Shown here piece by piece: positions 28,045 through 36,841 of a stretch of 58,538 nucleotides of DNA. Positions within the stretch are counted from its first letter, which is position 1. Each line of letters starts with the position of its first letter. A model generated the notes under the pieces. The model was given only the letters and a program-made list of their open reading frames with translations, was not told the DNA's origin and ran no database searches. The position numbers and the translations under genes are program-made. Origin of the DNA: Algibacter sp. Lineage in GTDB: Bacteria; Bacteroidota; Bacteroidia; Flavobacteriales; Flavobacteriaceae. The stretch covers positions 1 to 58,538 of the forward strand of contig NZ_JAQWOO010000074.1 in the NCBI RefSeq assembly GCF_029245835.1, in the 5' to 3' direction.

Positions 28045-29295
28045 ATGCAAGTATTTAAGTTTGGTGGCGCTTCTATTAAAGATGCAAACGGTGTAAAAAA
28101 TATAGCATCTGTTTTGCAAAAAACGGGCTATAAAAACACCTTGATTGTAGTTTCTGCAATGGGAAAAACAACAAATGCTTTAGAGGTTGTTATCAAAAAC
28201 TATTTTGAAAATAAGGCTGAATTACAAAGTTCGCTTCAAGACGTAAAAAAATATCACAATCAAATATTACTCGACTTATTTGAAAACGTTAGTCATCAAG
28301 CTTTCAAAAAAGTTAAAGAGTTATTCGATGAATTAAACAGTTTTTTAAAAACTAATAAATCCCCTGATTATAACTTTGTTTATGACCAAACTATAGGTTA
28401 TGGAGAACTTCTTTCAACACTAATAATTAGCGAATATTTAAACAATATTGGCTTAAAAAATAATTGGATAGACGTTAGAAATCATATTAAAACTGATAAT
28501 TATTACAGGCGTGCCAATGTAAATTGGAAAGCAACTCAAGATCTCATCTCATCAAAATTCAATACCTCTGTTTTAAATATCACCCAAGGGTTTTTAGGGA
28601 GTGATAAAAATAATTTTACCACAACGCTTGGTAGAGAAGGTAGCGATTACACAGCAGCTATTTATGCTTACTGTTTAAATGCCACTAGTGTAACCATTTG
28701 GAAAGATGTTCCAGGGGTTTTAAATGCAGATCCCCGTTATTTTGAAAACCCACAATTATTAAATAAAATATCATATCGTGAGGCCATAGAATTAGCATTT
28801 TATGGCGCTTCAGTTATTCATCCAAAAACACTGCAACCTCTGCAAGGGAAAGAAATTCCACTATTTGTAAAATCTTTTTTAAATCCCGAAGCCACAGGAA
28901 CTCAAATAGGAAAAAATGTAACTTTAGAACCTCTAATCCCCTGCTTTATAGTCAAAAAAAAACAAGTTTTAATTTCATTATCGTCACTTGATTTTTCGTA
29001 TATCGTTGAAGAGAATATCGGTGAAATTTTCAGTCTTTTACATACCTATAAAATGAAAGTAGATGTGATTCAAAACTCTGCCATCAGTTTTTCTGTATGT
29101 GTTGATAATATTTATAATAACCTAGACAAACTATTACAACATTTAAAAGCAAAATTTAAAGTAACTTGCCATGAAAATGTCTCACTTTATACGATTCGGC
29201 ACTATAACCAGTCGGCTATAAATGAAATTGAAACTGGTAAAATGGTATTGTTGAAACAATTAACACATGAAACTGTTCAAATAGTAACTAAATAG
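28045..29295 (+). CDS. Aspartate kinase (monofunctional)
   Basis: The 416-residue protein phosphorylates aspartate, the entry step for lysine, threonine, methionine and diaminopimelate. The N-terminal MQVFKFGGASIKD carries the kinase KFGG motif, TTLGREGSDYTAAIYA is the catalytic loop, and IWKDVPGVLNADPRY binds ATP/aspartate. The C-terminal 120 residues form a divergent ACT-like regulatory part, so feedback inhibition cannot be predicted. It is the second gene of the GNAT-kinase-olsF unit. Confidence 0.88.
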   Translation: MQVFKFGGASIKDANGVKNIASVLQKTGYKNTLIVVSAMGKTTNALEVVIKNYFENKAELQSSLQDVKKYHNQILLDLFENVSHQAFKKVKELFDELNSFLKTNKSPDYNFVYDQTIGYGELLSTLIISEYLNNIGLKNNWIDVRNHIKTDNYYRRANVNWKATQDLISSKFNTSVLNITQGFLGSDKNNFTTTLGREGSDYTAAIYAYCLNATSVTIWKDVPGVLNADPRYFENPQLLNKISYREAIELAFYGASVIHPKTLQPLQGKEIPLFVKSFLNPEATGTQIGKNVTLEPLIPCFIVKKKQVLISLSSLDFSYIVEENIGEIFSLLHTYKMKVDVIQNSAISFSVCVDNIYNNLDKLLQHLKAKFKVTCHENVSLYTIRHYNQSAINEIETGKMVLLKQLTHETVQIVTK

Positions 29296-29317
29296 TTTAT
29301 TTAGTACATTTACAACC

Positions 29318-31144
29318 ATGGGCAAAACGGAAGACATCGGTTTAGTAAACGCAAAAGAAGTTGCAAAAGCTATTCAATTAGATAAGTATGGCTTTCTTGG
29401 TACTTTCATTGGTTGGGGGTTAATGAAAGTTCTTAAAATATCTACTCTAAATAAATTTTACAAACGTCATAAACATCTTGAAGGTGTAGATTTTCTGGAT
29501 AGTATTCTGGAAGAATTTCAAATTAAATTTGAAATCCCAGAAGAAGATTTAAAACGTTTACCAAAAGATGGTGCCTATATAACCGTATCTAACCATCCGC
29601 TTGGTGGTATAGATGGTATTTTACTTTTAAAACTCATGTTAGAGCAACGCAGCGATTTTAAAATCATTGCCAATTTTCTGCTACATAGAATAGAACCTAT
29701 GATACCTTATATTATGCCTGTAAACCCATTTGAAGACAGGAAAGACATAAAATCTAGTCTTGCAGGATTTAAAAACTCTATACTTCATTTAAGAGCAGGG
29801 CATCCCTTAGGTATTTTTCCTGCTGGAGAAGTATCAACGTATAGAGATGGTAAACTCGTAGTTGACAGACCTTGGGAAGAAGCTGCCATGAAACTAGTTA
29901 AAAAAGCTGAAGTCCCTGTAGTTCCCATTTATTTCCATGCTAAAAATAGCAGGTTATTTTATAAACTTTCTAAAATTAGCGATACGTTTAGAACCGCTAA
30001 ATTACCATCAGAAGTACTAACACAAAAACGACGTACTATTAAGGTTAGAATTGGCAAACCTATTTCTGTTACTGATCAAAAAGAACATACTAGTCTTGAT
30101 GATTTTTCAGAATTTTTAAGGCGGAAAACATATATGTTATCTCATGCTTTTGAGGACAAACCCAAAATATTAGAAAACTTATCATCTACCTTAAAAACGC
30201 CTAAAGCACCTAAAAACATTGTAACGCCAGTTGAAAATGGTTTAATGATAAAGGAAGTTGATACCCTTAGGGAGGGAGATGCTAGGCTATTACAAAGTAA
30301 AAATTATGAAGTGTTTTTGGCTCAAGCCAAAAATATGCCTAATATTCTTCGAGAAATAGGGCGTTTAAGAGAAATTACATTTAGAGAAGTTGGAGAAGGC
30401 ACTAATGAAGCTATAGATTTAGACGAATTTGATGACTATTACCACCACATGTTTTTGTGGGATAATGAGAATAAAGTGCTTGCAGGTGCTTATAGAATGG
30501 GTTTAGGCTCTAAGATATTTTCGCAATTTGGTATTAATGGTTTTTATTTACAAGATTTATTTCGTTTTGAGCCAGAACTCTACAAAATGATGAGCGAATC
30601 CATTGAAATGGGTCGTGCTTTTATAATTAAAAGCTACCAACAAAAACCTATGCCTTTATTTTTACTTTGGAAAGGTATTGTGCACATTACGTTACGATAC
30701 CCAGAACATAAATATTTAATTGGTGGCGTAAGTATTAGTAACCAGTTTTCAAACTTCTCAAAATCTCTGATGGTGGAGTTTATGAAATCCCATTACTACG
30801 ACCCTTATATTGCACAATATGTGCATCCTAAAAAGGAGTTTAAAGTAAAATTAAAAGACGCCGACAAAGATTTTGTTTTTGATGAAGCTGAAGCCGATTT
30901 AAACAAGTTTGATAAGTTTATTGACGAAATCGAACCTGGAGCATTGCGCTTACCTGTGCTACTTAAAAAATACATTAAACAAAATGCCCGATTAGTAGCT
31001 TTTAATGTGGATCCTTTATTCAACAACTCGGTTGATGGTTTGATGTATATTAGGATTGCCGACTTACCTGAAAGCACCGTAAAACCTGTAATGGAAGAGT
31101 TTCAAGCGGAGTTGGAACGTAAATTAGAAAGTAAGATTGAATAA
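29318..31144 (+). CDS. olsF: Bifunctional ornithine-lipid acyltransferase, OlsF type
   Basis: The 608-residue protein has two acyltransferase parts. The N-terminal PlsC-like domain (about 60-280) has SNHPLGGIDG (the HxxxxD-type site), NPFEDRKDIKSS, and FPAGEVSTYRDG. The C-terminal part (about 310-600) is a GNAT/OlsB-like domain with FREVGEGTNEAIDLDEFDDYY and ESIEMGRAFI. OlsF proteins of Flavobacterium and Serratia make ornithine lipids with both domains, and the layout here matches. Product specificity (ornithine, or another amino acid such as glycine) is not visible. Confidence 0.75.
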   Translation: MGKTEDIGLVNAKEVAKAIQLDKYGFLGTFIGWGLMKVLKISTLNKFYKRHKHLEGVDFLDSILEEFQIKFEIPEEDLKRLPKDGAYITVSNHPLGGIDGILLLKLMLEQRSDFKIIANFLLHRIEPMIPYIMPVNPFEDRKDIKSSLAGFKNSILHLRAGHPLGIFPAGEVSTYRDGKLVVDRPWEEAAMKLVKKAEVPVVPIYFHAKNSRLFYKLSKISDTFRTAKLPSEVLTQKRRTIKVRIGKPISVTDQKEHTSLDDFSEFLRRKTYMLSHAFEDKPKILENLSSTLKTPKAPKNIVTPVENGLMIKEVDTLREGDARLLQSKNYEVFLAQAKNMPNILREIGRLREITFREVGEGTNEAIDLDEFDDYYHHMFLWDNENKVLAGAYRMGLGSKIFSQFGINGFYLQDLFRFEPELYKMMSESIEMGRAFIIKSYQQKPMPLFLLWKGIVHITLRYPEHKYLIGGVSISNQFSNFSKSLMVEFMKSHYYDPYIAQYVHPKKEFKVKLKDADKDFVFDEAEADLNKFDKFIDEIEPGALRLPVLLKKYIKQNARLVAFNVDPLFNNSVDGLMYIRIADLPESTVKPVMEEFQAELERKLESKIE

Positions 31145-31171
31145 AACACATGTGTTCCAAACTAAAGTTTT

Positions 31172-31310
31172 AATTTGGGCGTTACCACAAGGGTTGGGCT
31201 TTATTCGCTGGTTTATATTTTAAATTATTGAACTCATGAATATGAATATTTCACTACTCGCTTCCTCCTATCGTCGCCGAGCTCAAACAAAGCGTTCAAT
31301 CACTAACGCG
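31172..31310 (+). repeat. GGGCGTTACC-family dispersed repeat, copy 3
   Basis: The copy begins TTGGGCGTTACCACAAGGG and ends TTCAATCACTAACGCG. It matches the copy at 3040-3126 except for about 45 bp inserted after GGGCTTT (31200-31245). It lies 28 bp after the olsF stop. Confidence 0.65.
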
Positions 31311-31868
31311 AAAAAAAGACCAAACTTGAAGGATCTGAAAACGCTAAATAAACAAGATTATTAGTAATACCAAATAAACTTTAAAACTGTATAATCAACC
31401 TGACCTGAAAGCTTAAATTTCTTTATCACAATTAAGCGGAGCTTATCTGTACGGTGTAATAATGAACCTCTAAAATAGAGTGATTCAAAATTTTTCATAA
31501 AATGCTTTTACGGGAAAACCACAGCAATACTTTAACTTTTTAATGACGTGTGTAAAATTTTACAAAAAAGTTTGCTTTTTCCTATTTTTCTTTTTTTACA
31601 TTTGAAGTGTTCAAAAGTAAAGTTTTGTTTAAGTCTTTACAAAATAATGTTTTTGAACAAACATGTTGCAACAAAATCAGCGCTGATTATTTTTTGTTCT
31701 CCCTTAAAACTAAATATTGACAAAAAAGGTTTAAATTTTAGACTGCTTAAATCATTACAAATAGGCTAAATTCATAGACTATAAATTTTAGACTGAAATA
31801 GACTGGTTAATATTTTGTTAAACCAAACGGTCATCATATTGTATTGACTGTTATAAAGATTTATAACT
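31311..31868. other. Non-coding stretch before the broken lipoprotein gene
   Basis: About 560 bp. A frame at 31548-31769 would encode a Cys/Phe/Lys-rich peptide without family resemblance and is not called. A 12-bp direct repeat AAATTTTAGACTG occurs near 31732 and 31787. I see no convincing promoter, RNA or mobile-element ends. Confidence 0.4.
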
Positions 31869-32675
31869 ATGAAAATTTTAGATCAAATTAATGACACAAC
31901 TTTAAAAGTAGCAAAAGGGTTTTTAGCAATTTTTGTGCTTAAAGTATTTCTTTTATGTGGAGTTTTAATTTTCCAATCTTGTGAAGTGGATTCTAACAAA
32001 GACTACGAAACTTCTCAAAAAGAAATTGCTATCGACAATTTTGAAAAGTTAGTTTCAAGTAATGCTTCAAATATAGAAGGCTATGTAAATAATGAAAGAG
32101 ATTTATTTTTAGCAAGAAATAGTAATAAAGGAAAAAGTACTGAATTAGACTAAAGAAAAGCTAAAGCAACTGTAATTCCTTTAATTAATGGGTCTAAAGA
32201 TCTGCTAACTAATTACGATATAAATGAAGAAGATTTAAACAATATCTTTGGTGACTCTAATGATCCAAGAATAGCTATTTTAGGTCTATTAACTTTAAGA
32301 ATTGAAATGCTTTTAAAGCAAAATTCTAATATATCATTTACAGAGAGTAAAACCGTTAGCAATATATTTTTTAGTAGTGCGTATGCTCAGTCAACACTAC
32401 AAGTAGTAGATTGTGCACTTATAGCAATGAGGCTCCCCGCTGGTTTAGTAATTGGTAGTGCAAAAAATTTAGGAACAAAAGCAATACTTAAAGCTGCTGG
32501 AAAATTAGCTGGAAGAGCTGTAGGATGGATAGGAATGGCTGTAGCAACTTATCAATTTATAAGATGCCTTGAAAATCTTCCAAGAGAGGATATGAGTACT
32601 TATTTTCCAGAAATAGCAATAGAGTTGGAGTTGACTCTTCTTCCTTGGGATGAAGGCGAGCCATTAAGTATTTAA
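31869..32675 (+). pseudogene. Lipoprotein gene with an in-frame stop
   Basis: One reading frame of 268 codons is split by a single TAA at 32151-32153 (codon 95); frame and protein character continue unchanged after it. The N-terminus has a membrane segment and lipobox (VLIFQSC, Cys about residue 37), with an unusually long N-region of about 15 residues before the hydrophobic stretch. The distal part has a Gly/Ala-rich hydrophobic segment (GTKAILKAAGKLAGRAVGWI) and two Cys. No family recognised. It may be a pseudogene, a sequencing error or a truncated lipoprotein of 94 residues. Confidence 0.6.
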
Positions 32676-32715
32676 AAATCAATAAAAACCTTTTTTTTAG
32701 TCAAAAACATTCCTT

Positions 32716-32883
32716 GTGGAAACTTTAGATTTAATATTAAACTATTTAGCTATAGCCTTATATGGTTACATTCTTTTTTTAATCTATGAAAAAATTAAAG
32801 TAGAGACTTCATCCAAACACAAAATTATTTATATTTTAACCTTTGTTCTTTTATTATTATTATTGACAAGAGCTTTTTTTTAG
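32716..32883 (+). CDS. Putative small two-helix membrane protein
   Basis: A 55-codon frame from GTG (32716) to TAG has two hydrophobic segments (about residues 4-22 and 36-52) separated by a charged loop, EKIKVETSSKHK. It lies 40 bp after the broken lipoprotein gene, same strand. The start codon is uncertain (GTG, or TTG at 32714 out of frame). It could be a small membrane partner of the lipoprotein, or chance. Confidence 0.4.
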   Translation: METLDLILNYLAIALYGYILFLIYEKIKVETSSKHKIIYILTFVLLLLLLTRAFF

Positions 32884-32919
32884 ATTATCCTAAAAAATAA
32901 AAACTAATTACACAACTTG

Positions 32920-32952
32920 TAATAGCTAAAACTGTTCCAGTTTTAGCTATTA
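32920..32952. terminator. Perfect hairpin at the end of the arsC-type gene
   Basis: A 15-bp perfect stem (TAATAGCTAAAACTG / CAGTTTTAGCTATTA) with loop TTC overlaps the arsC-type stop codon. There is no long T-run on either strand, so it may be an mRNA-stabilising or weak terminator hairpin. Confidence 0.55.
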
Positions 32953-33581
32953 CGCTTTTGTTTTAAACTAGAAAATACAAACTTCATTTCTGTTGCTATT
33001 TGCAAACTTCTTTTTCGATACGTTTCTGTTTGTTGTGGTGTTCCATCAGATTTTTTTGGGTCTTCGTAAGTTATTGCTATCCGCTCATCACATCCAAAAA
33101 CCATAGGGCAACCTTTATCTGCTGAAGAACAAGTCATGATAGCTGCAAATTCTGAAGCAGGATTAAAATCGTCACTAAATTGTTTTGAAAACGCTATAAT
33201 AGCAGGTTCGTTTTCTGAAAACTTAATACTGTAAACAGGATTATTTTCTTCAGACAATTTATTAATTTTAAAGCCTTGATTATTTAAAGTCTCTCCTACT
33301 TTTGGAAACATGGCCGTGGCTTCTGTTCCTCCAGAATAACAGGATACATTATTAATATTATAATACGCTGCCATAGTTTGTGCCCAAATTTGAGACAAGT
33401 GACTACGACGCGAATTATGTGTGCAAATGAAATTTAACCGAATGGATTTGTTTGTTTTAATCTTATCTTTTAAATAGTCTATTAAAGGCTCAAGTATAGC
33501 TTTTCTTTCTTCTGAAATCTCCGTTATTTCTAATGATTCTATAGTATTAGAAATGGTTTCAAACAACTTTGTATGATTCAT
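32943..33581 (-). CDS. Arsenate reductase, low-molecular-weight phosphatase type
   Basis: The 212-residue protein has the phosphatase loop CTHNSRR (CX5R, Cys53-Arg59) and, later, CSSADKGCPMVFGC, which supplies the resolving cysteines used by thioredoxin-coupled ArsC. DPKKSDGTPQQTETY follows as expected for the Bacteroidetes/actinobacterial branch. It would reduce arsenate to arsenite. An N-terminal extension of about 45 helical residues precedes the catalytic domain, common in this group. It is the third gene of arsR-DUF6428-arsC. No ACR3/ArsB pump follows. Confidence 0.82.
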   Translation of the reverse strand: MNHTKLFETISNTIESLEITEISEERKAILEPLIDYLKDKIKTNKSIRLNFICTHNSRRSHLSQIWAQTMAAYYNINNVSCYSGGTEATAMFPKVGETLNNQGFKINKLSEENNPVYSIKFSENEPAIIAFSKQFSDDFNPASEFAAIMTCSSADKGCPMVFGCDERIAITYEDPKKSDGTPQQTETYRKRSLQIATEMKFVFSSLKQKRNS

Positions 33582-33593
33582 ATTATTTATTAA

Positions 33594-34103
33594 TTAACAG
33601 CAACCCAAACTAGGGGAACAACAAGATTCTACATTCTCAACTATTTTTTCAGCAGCTTCAACAATTTTTTCAGGTATGCCACAAATTTCTTTAGCTTTAC
33701 AGTCTGTTTTTTCGATGGCTAATTTAAGGATTAAGTTATCTCCATGTATTTCAAAATCATTAACAAATAGCTGTGCCGTATGGAAATTTGCATTACTATA
33801 TTCAAATTTTACTTCTGATTCTAAATCAAAAGCTTTCATTTCTCCAACCTTTTTGAGAATTGCCAAAGCTTTGTAAGCGCTCATATAGTCCGTTTTTCCT
33901 TTTTCTAAAGGACTTTCCCATAATTGAATAATGGTTTCGTTCCATGAATCGGTTTGAGCTCCGCAATCTACGGAGTCTACAACAATATGCTTTACTTCAG
34001 TAATATGATAATTGGCACCTACCAATAAATTTGGTGCATATTCAAATAATAAAGATTTTTGTTTATTATTTTCTAGTACTTTAAAAAATTCTTGTGTCTT
34101 CAT
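33594..34103 (-). CDS. DUF6428 family protein
   Basis: The 169-residue protein has the pattern VDSVDCGAQTDSWNETIIQLWE seen in DUF6428 proteins, which accompany arsenic operons in Bacteroidetes. The C-terminus ends in a cysteine cluster (ESCCSPSLGCC) that resembles a thiol metalloid-binding tail; further Cys occur in DCKAKEICG. It may bind arsenite or deliver it, which is inference. It lies 12 bp upstream of the arsenate reductase and 51 bp downstream of arsR. Confidence 0.7.
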   Translation of the reverse strand: MKTQEFFKVLENNKQKSLLFEYAPNLLVGANYHITEVKHIVVDSVDCGAQTDSWNETIIQLWESPLEKGKTDYMSAYKALAILKKVGEMKAFDLESEVKFEYSNANFHTAQLFVNDFEIHGDNLILKLAIEKTDCKAKEICGIPEKIVEAAEKIVENVESCCSPSLGCC

Positions 34104-34154
34104 ATTAATAATAGTTATTTCGATTGTGTGAAATCATTAAATCTTCGTTAAACA

Positions 34155-34478
34155 CTAACAGCAATTTGTTTTTGTTTTATTAAAAAAGCTGTTTAGTTGG
34201 TTTTGAATATCTATCCAACGTTCAATATTTATGCAATAGCACATGCGCTTTCCTTCTACCTCCCCATTAAGTAAACCAATACTTTTAAGCTCTTTTAAAT
34301 GTTGAGATATTGTAGCTTGTGCTAACCCAATTTCTTCAACCAAATCATTACAAATACATGCGTTTTGATTGCTTATATATTGCAAAATAGCTACACGAGC
34401 GGGATGCCCTAACACTTTAAAAAACTGTGCTAAATCATTTTGATTGTCTGTAAAAATTTGTGACTTAGTAATACCCAT
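34155..34478 (-). CDS. arsR: ArsR-family transcriptional repressor
   Basis: The 107-residue winged-helix regulator has FFKVLGHPARVAILQYI, the helix-turn-helix AQATISQHLKELKSIGL, and the wing EGKRMCYCI. Candidate sensor thiols are ACIC near residue 41 (CIC in the alpha3-like region), MCYC and the terminal NCC. It should repress its own operon until arsenite binds. It is the first gene of arsR-DUF6428-arsC, with a palindrome directly upstream. Confidence 0.85.
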   Translation of the reverse strand: MGITKSQIFTDNQNDLAQFFKVLGHPARVAILQYISNQNACICNDLVEEIGLAQATISQHLKELKSIGLLNGEVEGKRMCYCINIERWIDIQNQLNSFFNKTKTNCC

Positions 34479-34489
34479 TATATAATTAT

Positions 34490-34501
34490 ATATTGCAATA
34501 T
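34490..34501. promoter_or_regulatory. Candidate ArsR operator
   Basis: A perfect 12-bp palindrome ATATTGCAATAT lies 11 bp upstream of the arsR start, in the only place the operon promoter can be. Confidence 0.45.
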
Positions 34502-34520
34502 TACGATGTTAAATTTGAAT

Positions 34521-34554
34521 AAAAAAGTCAAAAGACTATACTTTTGACTTTTTT
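34521..34554. terminator. Terminator after the TM2 gene
   Basis: The perfect stem AAAAAAGTCAAAAG / CTTTTGACTTTTTT with loop ACTATA separates the TM2 gene from arsR. It works in both directions. Confidence 0.75.
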
Positions 34555-34566
34555 AAAATATATCTA

Positions 34567-35043
34567 TTAAAACCAAGGTTTTTTACCTGCTTGATACGTA
34601 TTATAAAACTCTTCATCAGATTTAGTTAAGTACATAATACCTTCGACTAAACCTATTACTGAAACAATCATCGTTGGAATGCCACATAAAAACCACCCTA
34701 AAACACCAACAGCAGCCATTATAGCACCTTCTTTGTTGTATCCTAAAATAAATTTATGAACACCAAGCCAGCCTAATAAAATAGCAAGTATTCCAGCTAA
34801 TACTTTCTTATTTTCTCCAGAACTAAAAGTTTCTTTAGCACTTTCACTAAACTCTGAAGCCGTTTTTTTAGCATCACTAGCAAATTCCTTTGCTTTTTCT
34901 TTAGCATCTCCTGCTAGTTCCTTGGCATCGTCTGCTAGCTCGCTTGCTTTATCACTTACTTTATCGGCAGCTTTTTTTGCACCATCTTTAGCATCACCTA
35001 ACATATCGTTTAGGTCATCACTTAAATTTTTGTCGTCAGCCAT
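34567..35043 (-). CDS. TM2-domain protein with charged helical repeats
   Basis: The 158-residue protein has two parts. Residues 1-75 are repeats of the type DKASELADDAKELAGDAKEK, a charged amphipathic helix similar to LEA proteins or apolipoprotein-like stress proteins. Residues 78-150 form a TM2 domain with two membrane helices: KKVLAGILAILLGWLGVHKF (GxHxFYLG-like), then GFLCGIPTMIVSVIGLVEG-like (here GWFLCGIPTM). TM2 proteins are poorly understood membrane proteins; the helix repeats could bind membranes. It is a single gene with its own terminator. Confidence 0.75.
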   Translation of the reverse strand: MADDKNLSDDLNDMLGDAKDGAKKAADKVSDKASELADDAKELAGDAKEKAKEFASDAKKTASEFSESAKETFSSGENKKVLAGILAILLGWLGVHKFILGYNKEGAIMAAVGVLGWFLCGIPTMIVSVIGLVEGIMYLTKSDEEFYNTYQAGKKPWF

Positions 35044-35147
35044 TTTAATATTTTTTTTGGTTATACTGTAAAATTAATAAAAAATAAATGGCTTTGTAAT
35101 TATATGTCATTTAAGTTAACTTAATGTTGCACAAACAATTAAATTAA

Positions 35148-35912
35148 TTATTTAAATAACATGATAACGCCACCAATAGCGGTAATAATTAAAATAAAAC
35201 GCCTGTAATTTACATTTGAAATTAATTTTATAATGTATGCGCCTAAGAAAAATCCAATAATTACAGCAGGAATTAGCACTGAGTTTAAAATCAATGTTTG
35301 GGTAGTAACCGTTTTCCAAATAAAAATATGAAAGGGTAGTTTAAATATATTTATAATGAAAAACAACCAAGCTGCGGTTCCGATAAATTCATTTTTTGGA
35401 AACCGCATTGCAAGAAAATAAACATTAGAAATAGGACCAGCAAGGTTTCCAATCATAGTCATAAAACCAGTTAAAAACCCTATAACTATAGCAAAGAATT
35501 TGTTAGTTGGCACTTTATTAGATTTTCTGATTTCAGTATAAAACATGATACCAACAGAAACAATTATTATAATTGCCATTAATTTTTTAAATAGTGTTTC
35601 AGAAATATCATTCCCAATCCAAACTCCAACTAAAACACCAACAATCATCCAAGGGATTAACTTTTTAATAATTTGCCATTGAACATGTTTTATATAATAA
35701 GTAACTGCAAAAATATCAGCACAAATTAACAGTGGAAGCAAAATGCCTGTTGATGCTTTTTCGCCAAAAACGAAAGCAAGTATGATAACAATTATAATGC
35801 CTATTCCTTTTATACCAGCTTTAGATAAACCCAATAAAAAAACTGCAAAACCAATAGCTATCCATTGTATGGCAGTTAAATTGTAGGATTGAAGAATTTC
35901 TAAGTAAGTCAA
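35148..35912 (-). CDS. TauE/SafE family permease
   Basis: The 254-residue protein has about eight membrane helices in two homologous halves, with the family motifs GLSKAGIKGIGI near the N-terminus, PLLICADIFAVTYY, and GFLTGFMTMIGNLAGPI in the second half. TauE/SafE members export sulfite, sulfoacetate or other organic anions; the substrate here cannot be assigned. Monocistronic. Confidence 0.85.
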   Translation of the reverse strand: MTYLEILQSYNLTAIQWIAIGFAVFLLGLSKAGIKGIGIIIVIILAFVFGEKASTGILLPLLICADIFAVTYYIKHVQWQIIKKLIPWMIVGVLVGVWIGNDISETLFKKLMAIIIIVSVGIMFYTEIRKSNKVPTNKFFAIVIGFLTGFMTMIGNLAGPISNVYFLAMRFPKNEFIGTAAWLFFIINIFKLPFHIFIWKTVTTQTLILNSVLIPAVIIGFFLGAYIIKLISNVNYRRFILIITAIGGVIMLFK

Positions 35913-35965
35913 TATGTTCTATATAATAAAAGGCCAAATTACGGGAATTTTTTAAATTTTGAATA

Positions 35966-35993
35966 AAGATTCCCGATTTCTCGGGAATGACAA
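35966..35993. repeat. TCATTCCCG-type palindromic repeat
   Basis: Complement reads TGTCATTCCCGAGAAATCGG, a palindromic repeat of the widespread GTCATTCCCG...CGGGAATC kind. A related copy is at 57490-57514. Confidence 0.55.
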
Positions 35994-36043
35994 TTTCAAC
36001 TGAAATCTCTTAGCAAAAAAGGCGAAGAGAAATTTTTTATCAT

Positions 36044-36430
36044 TTACAAAAATGCGGAATCTATAGGCTCCCAAAGTTCAATTTTATTGCCATCGTTATC
36101 CAAAATCCATCCGAATTTTCCATACTCGTACTCTTCAACTTCACCAACAATAGTAACCCCTTCCTCTTTTAAAACTTCAAGTAGTTTCTTTAGATTTTCA
36201 ACACGATAGTTGAACATAAAATCTTTTTTTGAAGGCTCGTAATATTTTGTATCTTCTGGGAAAGGACTCTATTGTGTTGAACAATCTTTCCCTGCTGCAT
36301 CTTTCCACCAAAAGGTGCAACCATAATCATCGCTATTAAAACCAAGATGTTTTTTATACCAATCTTTTGATGCTTTTGGGTCTTTAGTTTTAAAAAACAA
36401 TCAACCAATTCCCGTTACTCGATTTTTCAT
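36044..36430 (-). pseudogene. VOC-family (glyoxalase-like) gene with two stop codons
   Basis: A 129-codon frame starts MKNRVTGIG and ends with ...GWILDNDGNKIELWEP. Codon 10 is TGA (36401-36403) where relatives have Gly or Ile-Phe context, and codon 54 is TAG (36269-36271) in TQ-x-SPF, where Trp is expected. Otherwise KDWYKKHLGF and the metal-binding E in KIELWEP are retained. Two independent stops make a real pseudogene likely. An intact VOC gene lies 18 bp upstream. Confidence 0.75.
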
Positions 36431-36448
36431 ATTGTAGGTGCTACAAGG

Positions 36449-36820
36449 TTATACATGCTGATCGATGAGTATGGCATTGCCATCGGGATCGTTCAAAACT
36501 ATACTTGCTGGACCGGAGGTGTTTTCTTCGACCTCTTTTTCTAATTTTATATGATTATCCTTTAGGTGCTTTTGAATTGTTCTAACATCTTCAAAATCGC
36601 CCACTTTAGTAGCACTTTCATCCCAACCAGGGTTAAAGGTTAATATGTTTTGTTCAAACATACCCTGAAATAACCCGATGAGTGCGTTACCATTTTTCAT
36701 GATAAGGTAATTGTTTTTAATATCTCCTGCGAATACACTAAACCCAAGCGTTTCGTAAAATTGCTTTGATGCATTAATATCTTTAACGTTTAAACTTACT
36801 GAAAAGGCTCCTAATTTCAT
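36449..36820 (-). CDS. VOC superfamily (glyoxalase/bleomycin resistance-like) protein
   Basis: The 123-residue protein has the paired beta-alpha-beta-beta-beta modules of the VOC fold. The start LGAFSVSLNVKDINASKQFYETLGF and the end SIVLNDPDGNAILIDQH are typical. The conserved acidic position near the end is occupied by D/H rather than the E of true glyoxalase I, so it is a generic VOC protein with unknown substrate. It lies 21 bp downstream of a DUF1801 gene. Confidence 0.82.
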   Translation of the reverse strand: MKLGAFSVSLNVKDINASKQFYETLGFSVFAGDIKNNYLIMKNGNALIGLFQGMFEQNILTFNPGWDESATKVGDFEDVRTIQKHLKDNHIKLEKEVEENTSGPASIVLNDPDGNAILIDQHV

Positions 36821-36841
36821 GATTTAATTATTTTAAGGTTT

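Noticed and set aside
31548-31769. 73-codon frame on the plus strand
   Set aside because: Lys/Phe/Cys-rich composition, no upstream promoter or family resemblance, surrounded by non-coding DNA.
36190-36408. 72-codon minus-strand frame
   Set aside because: It is an out-of-frame shadow of the VOC pseudogene at 36044-36430.
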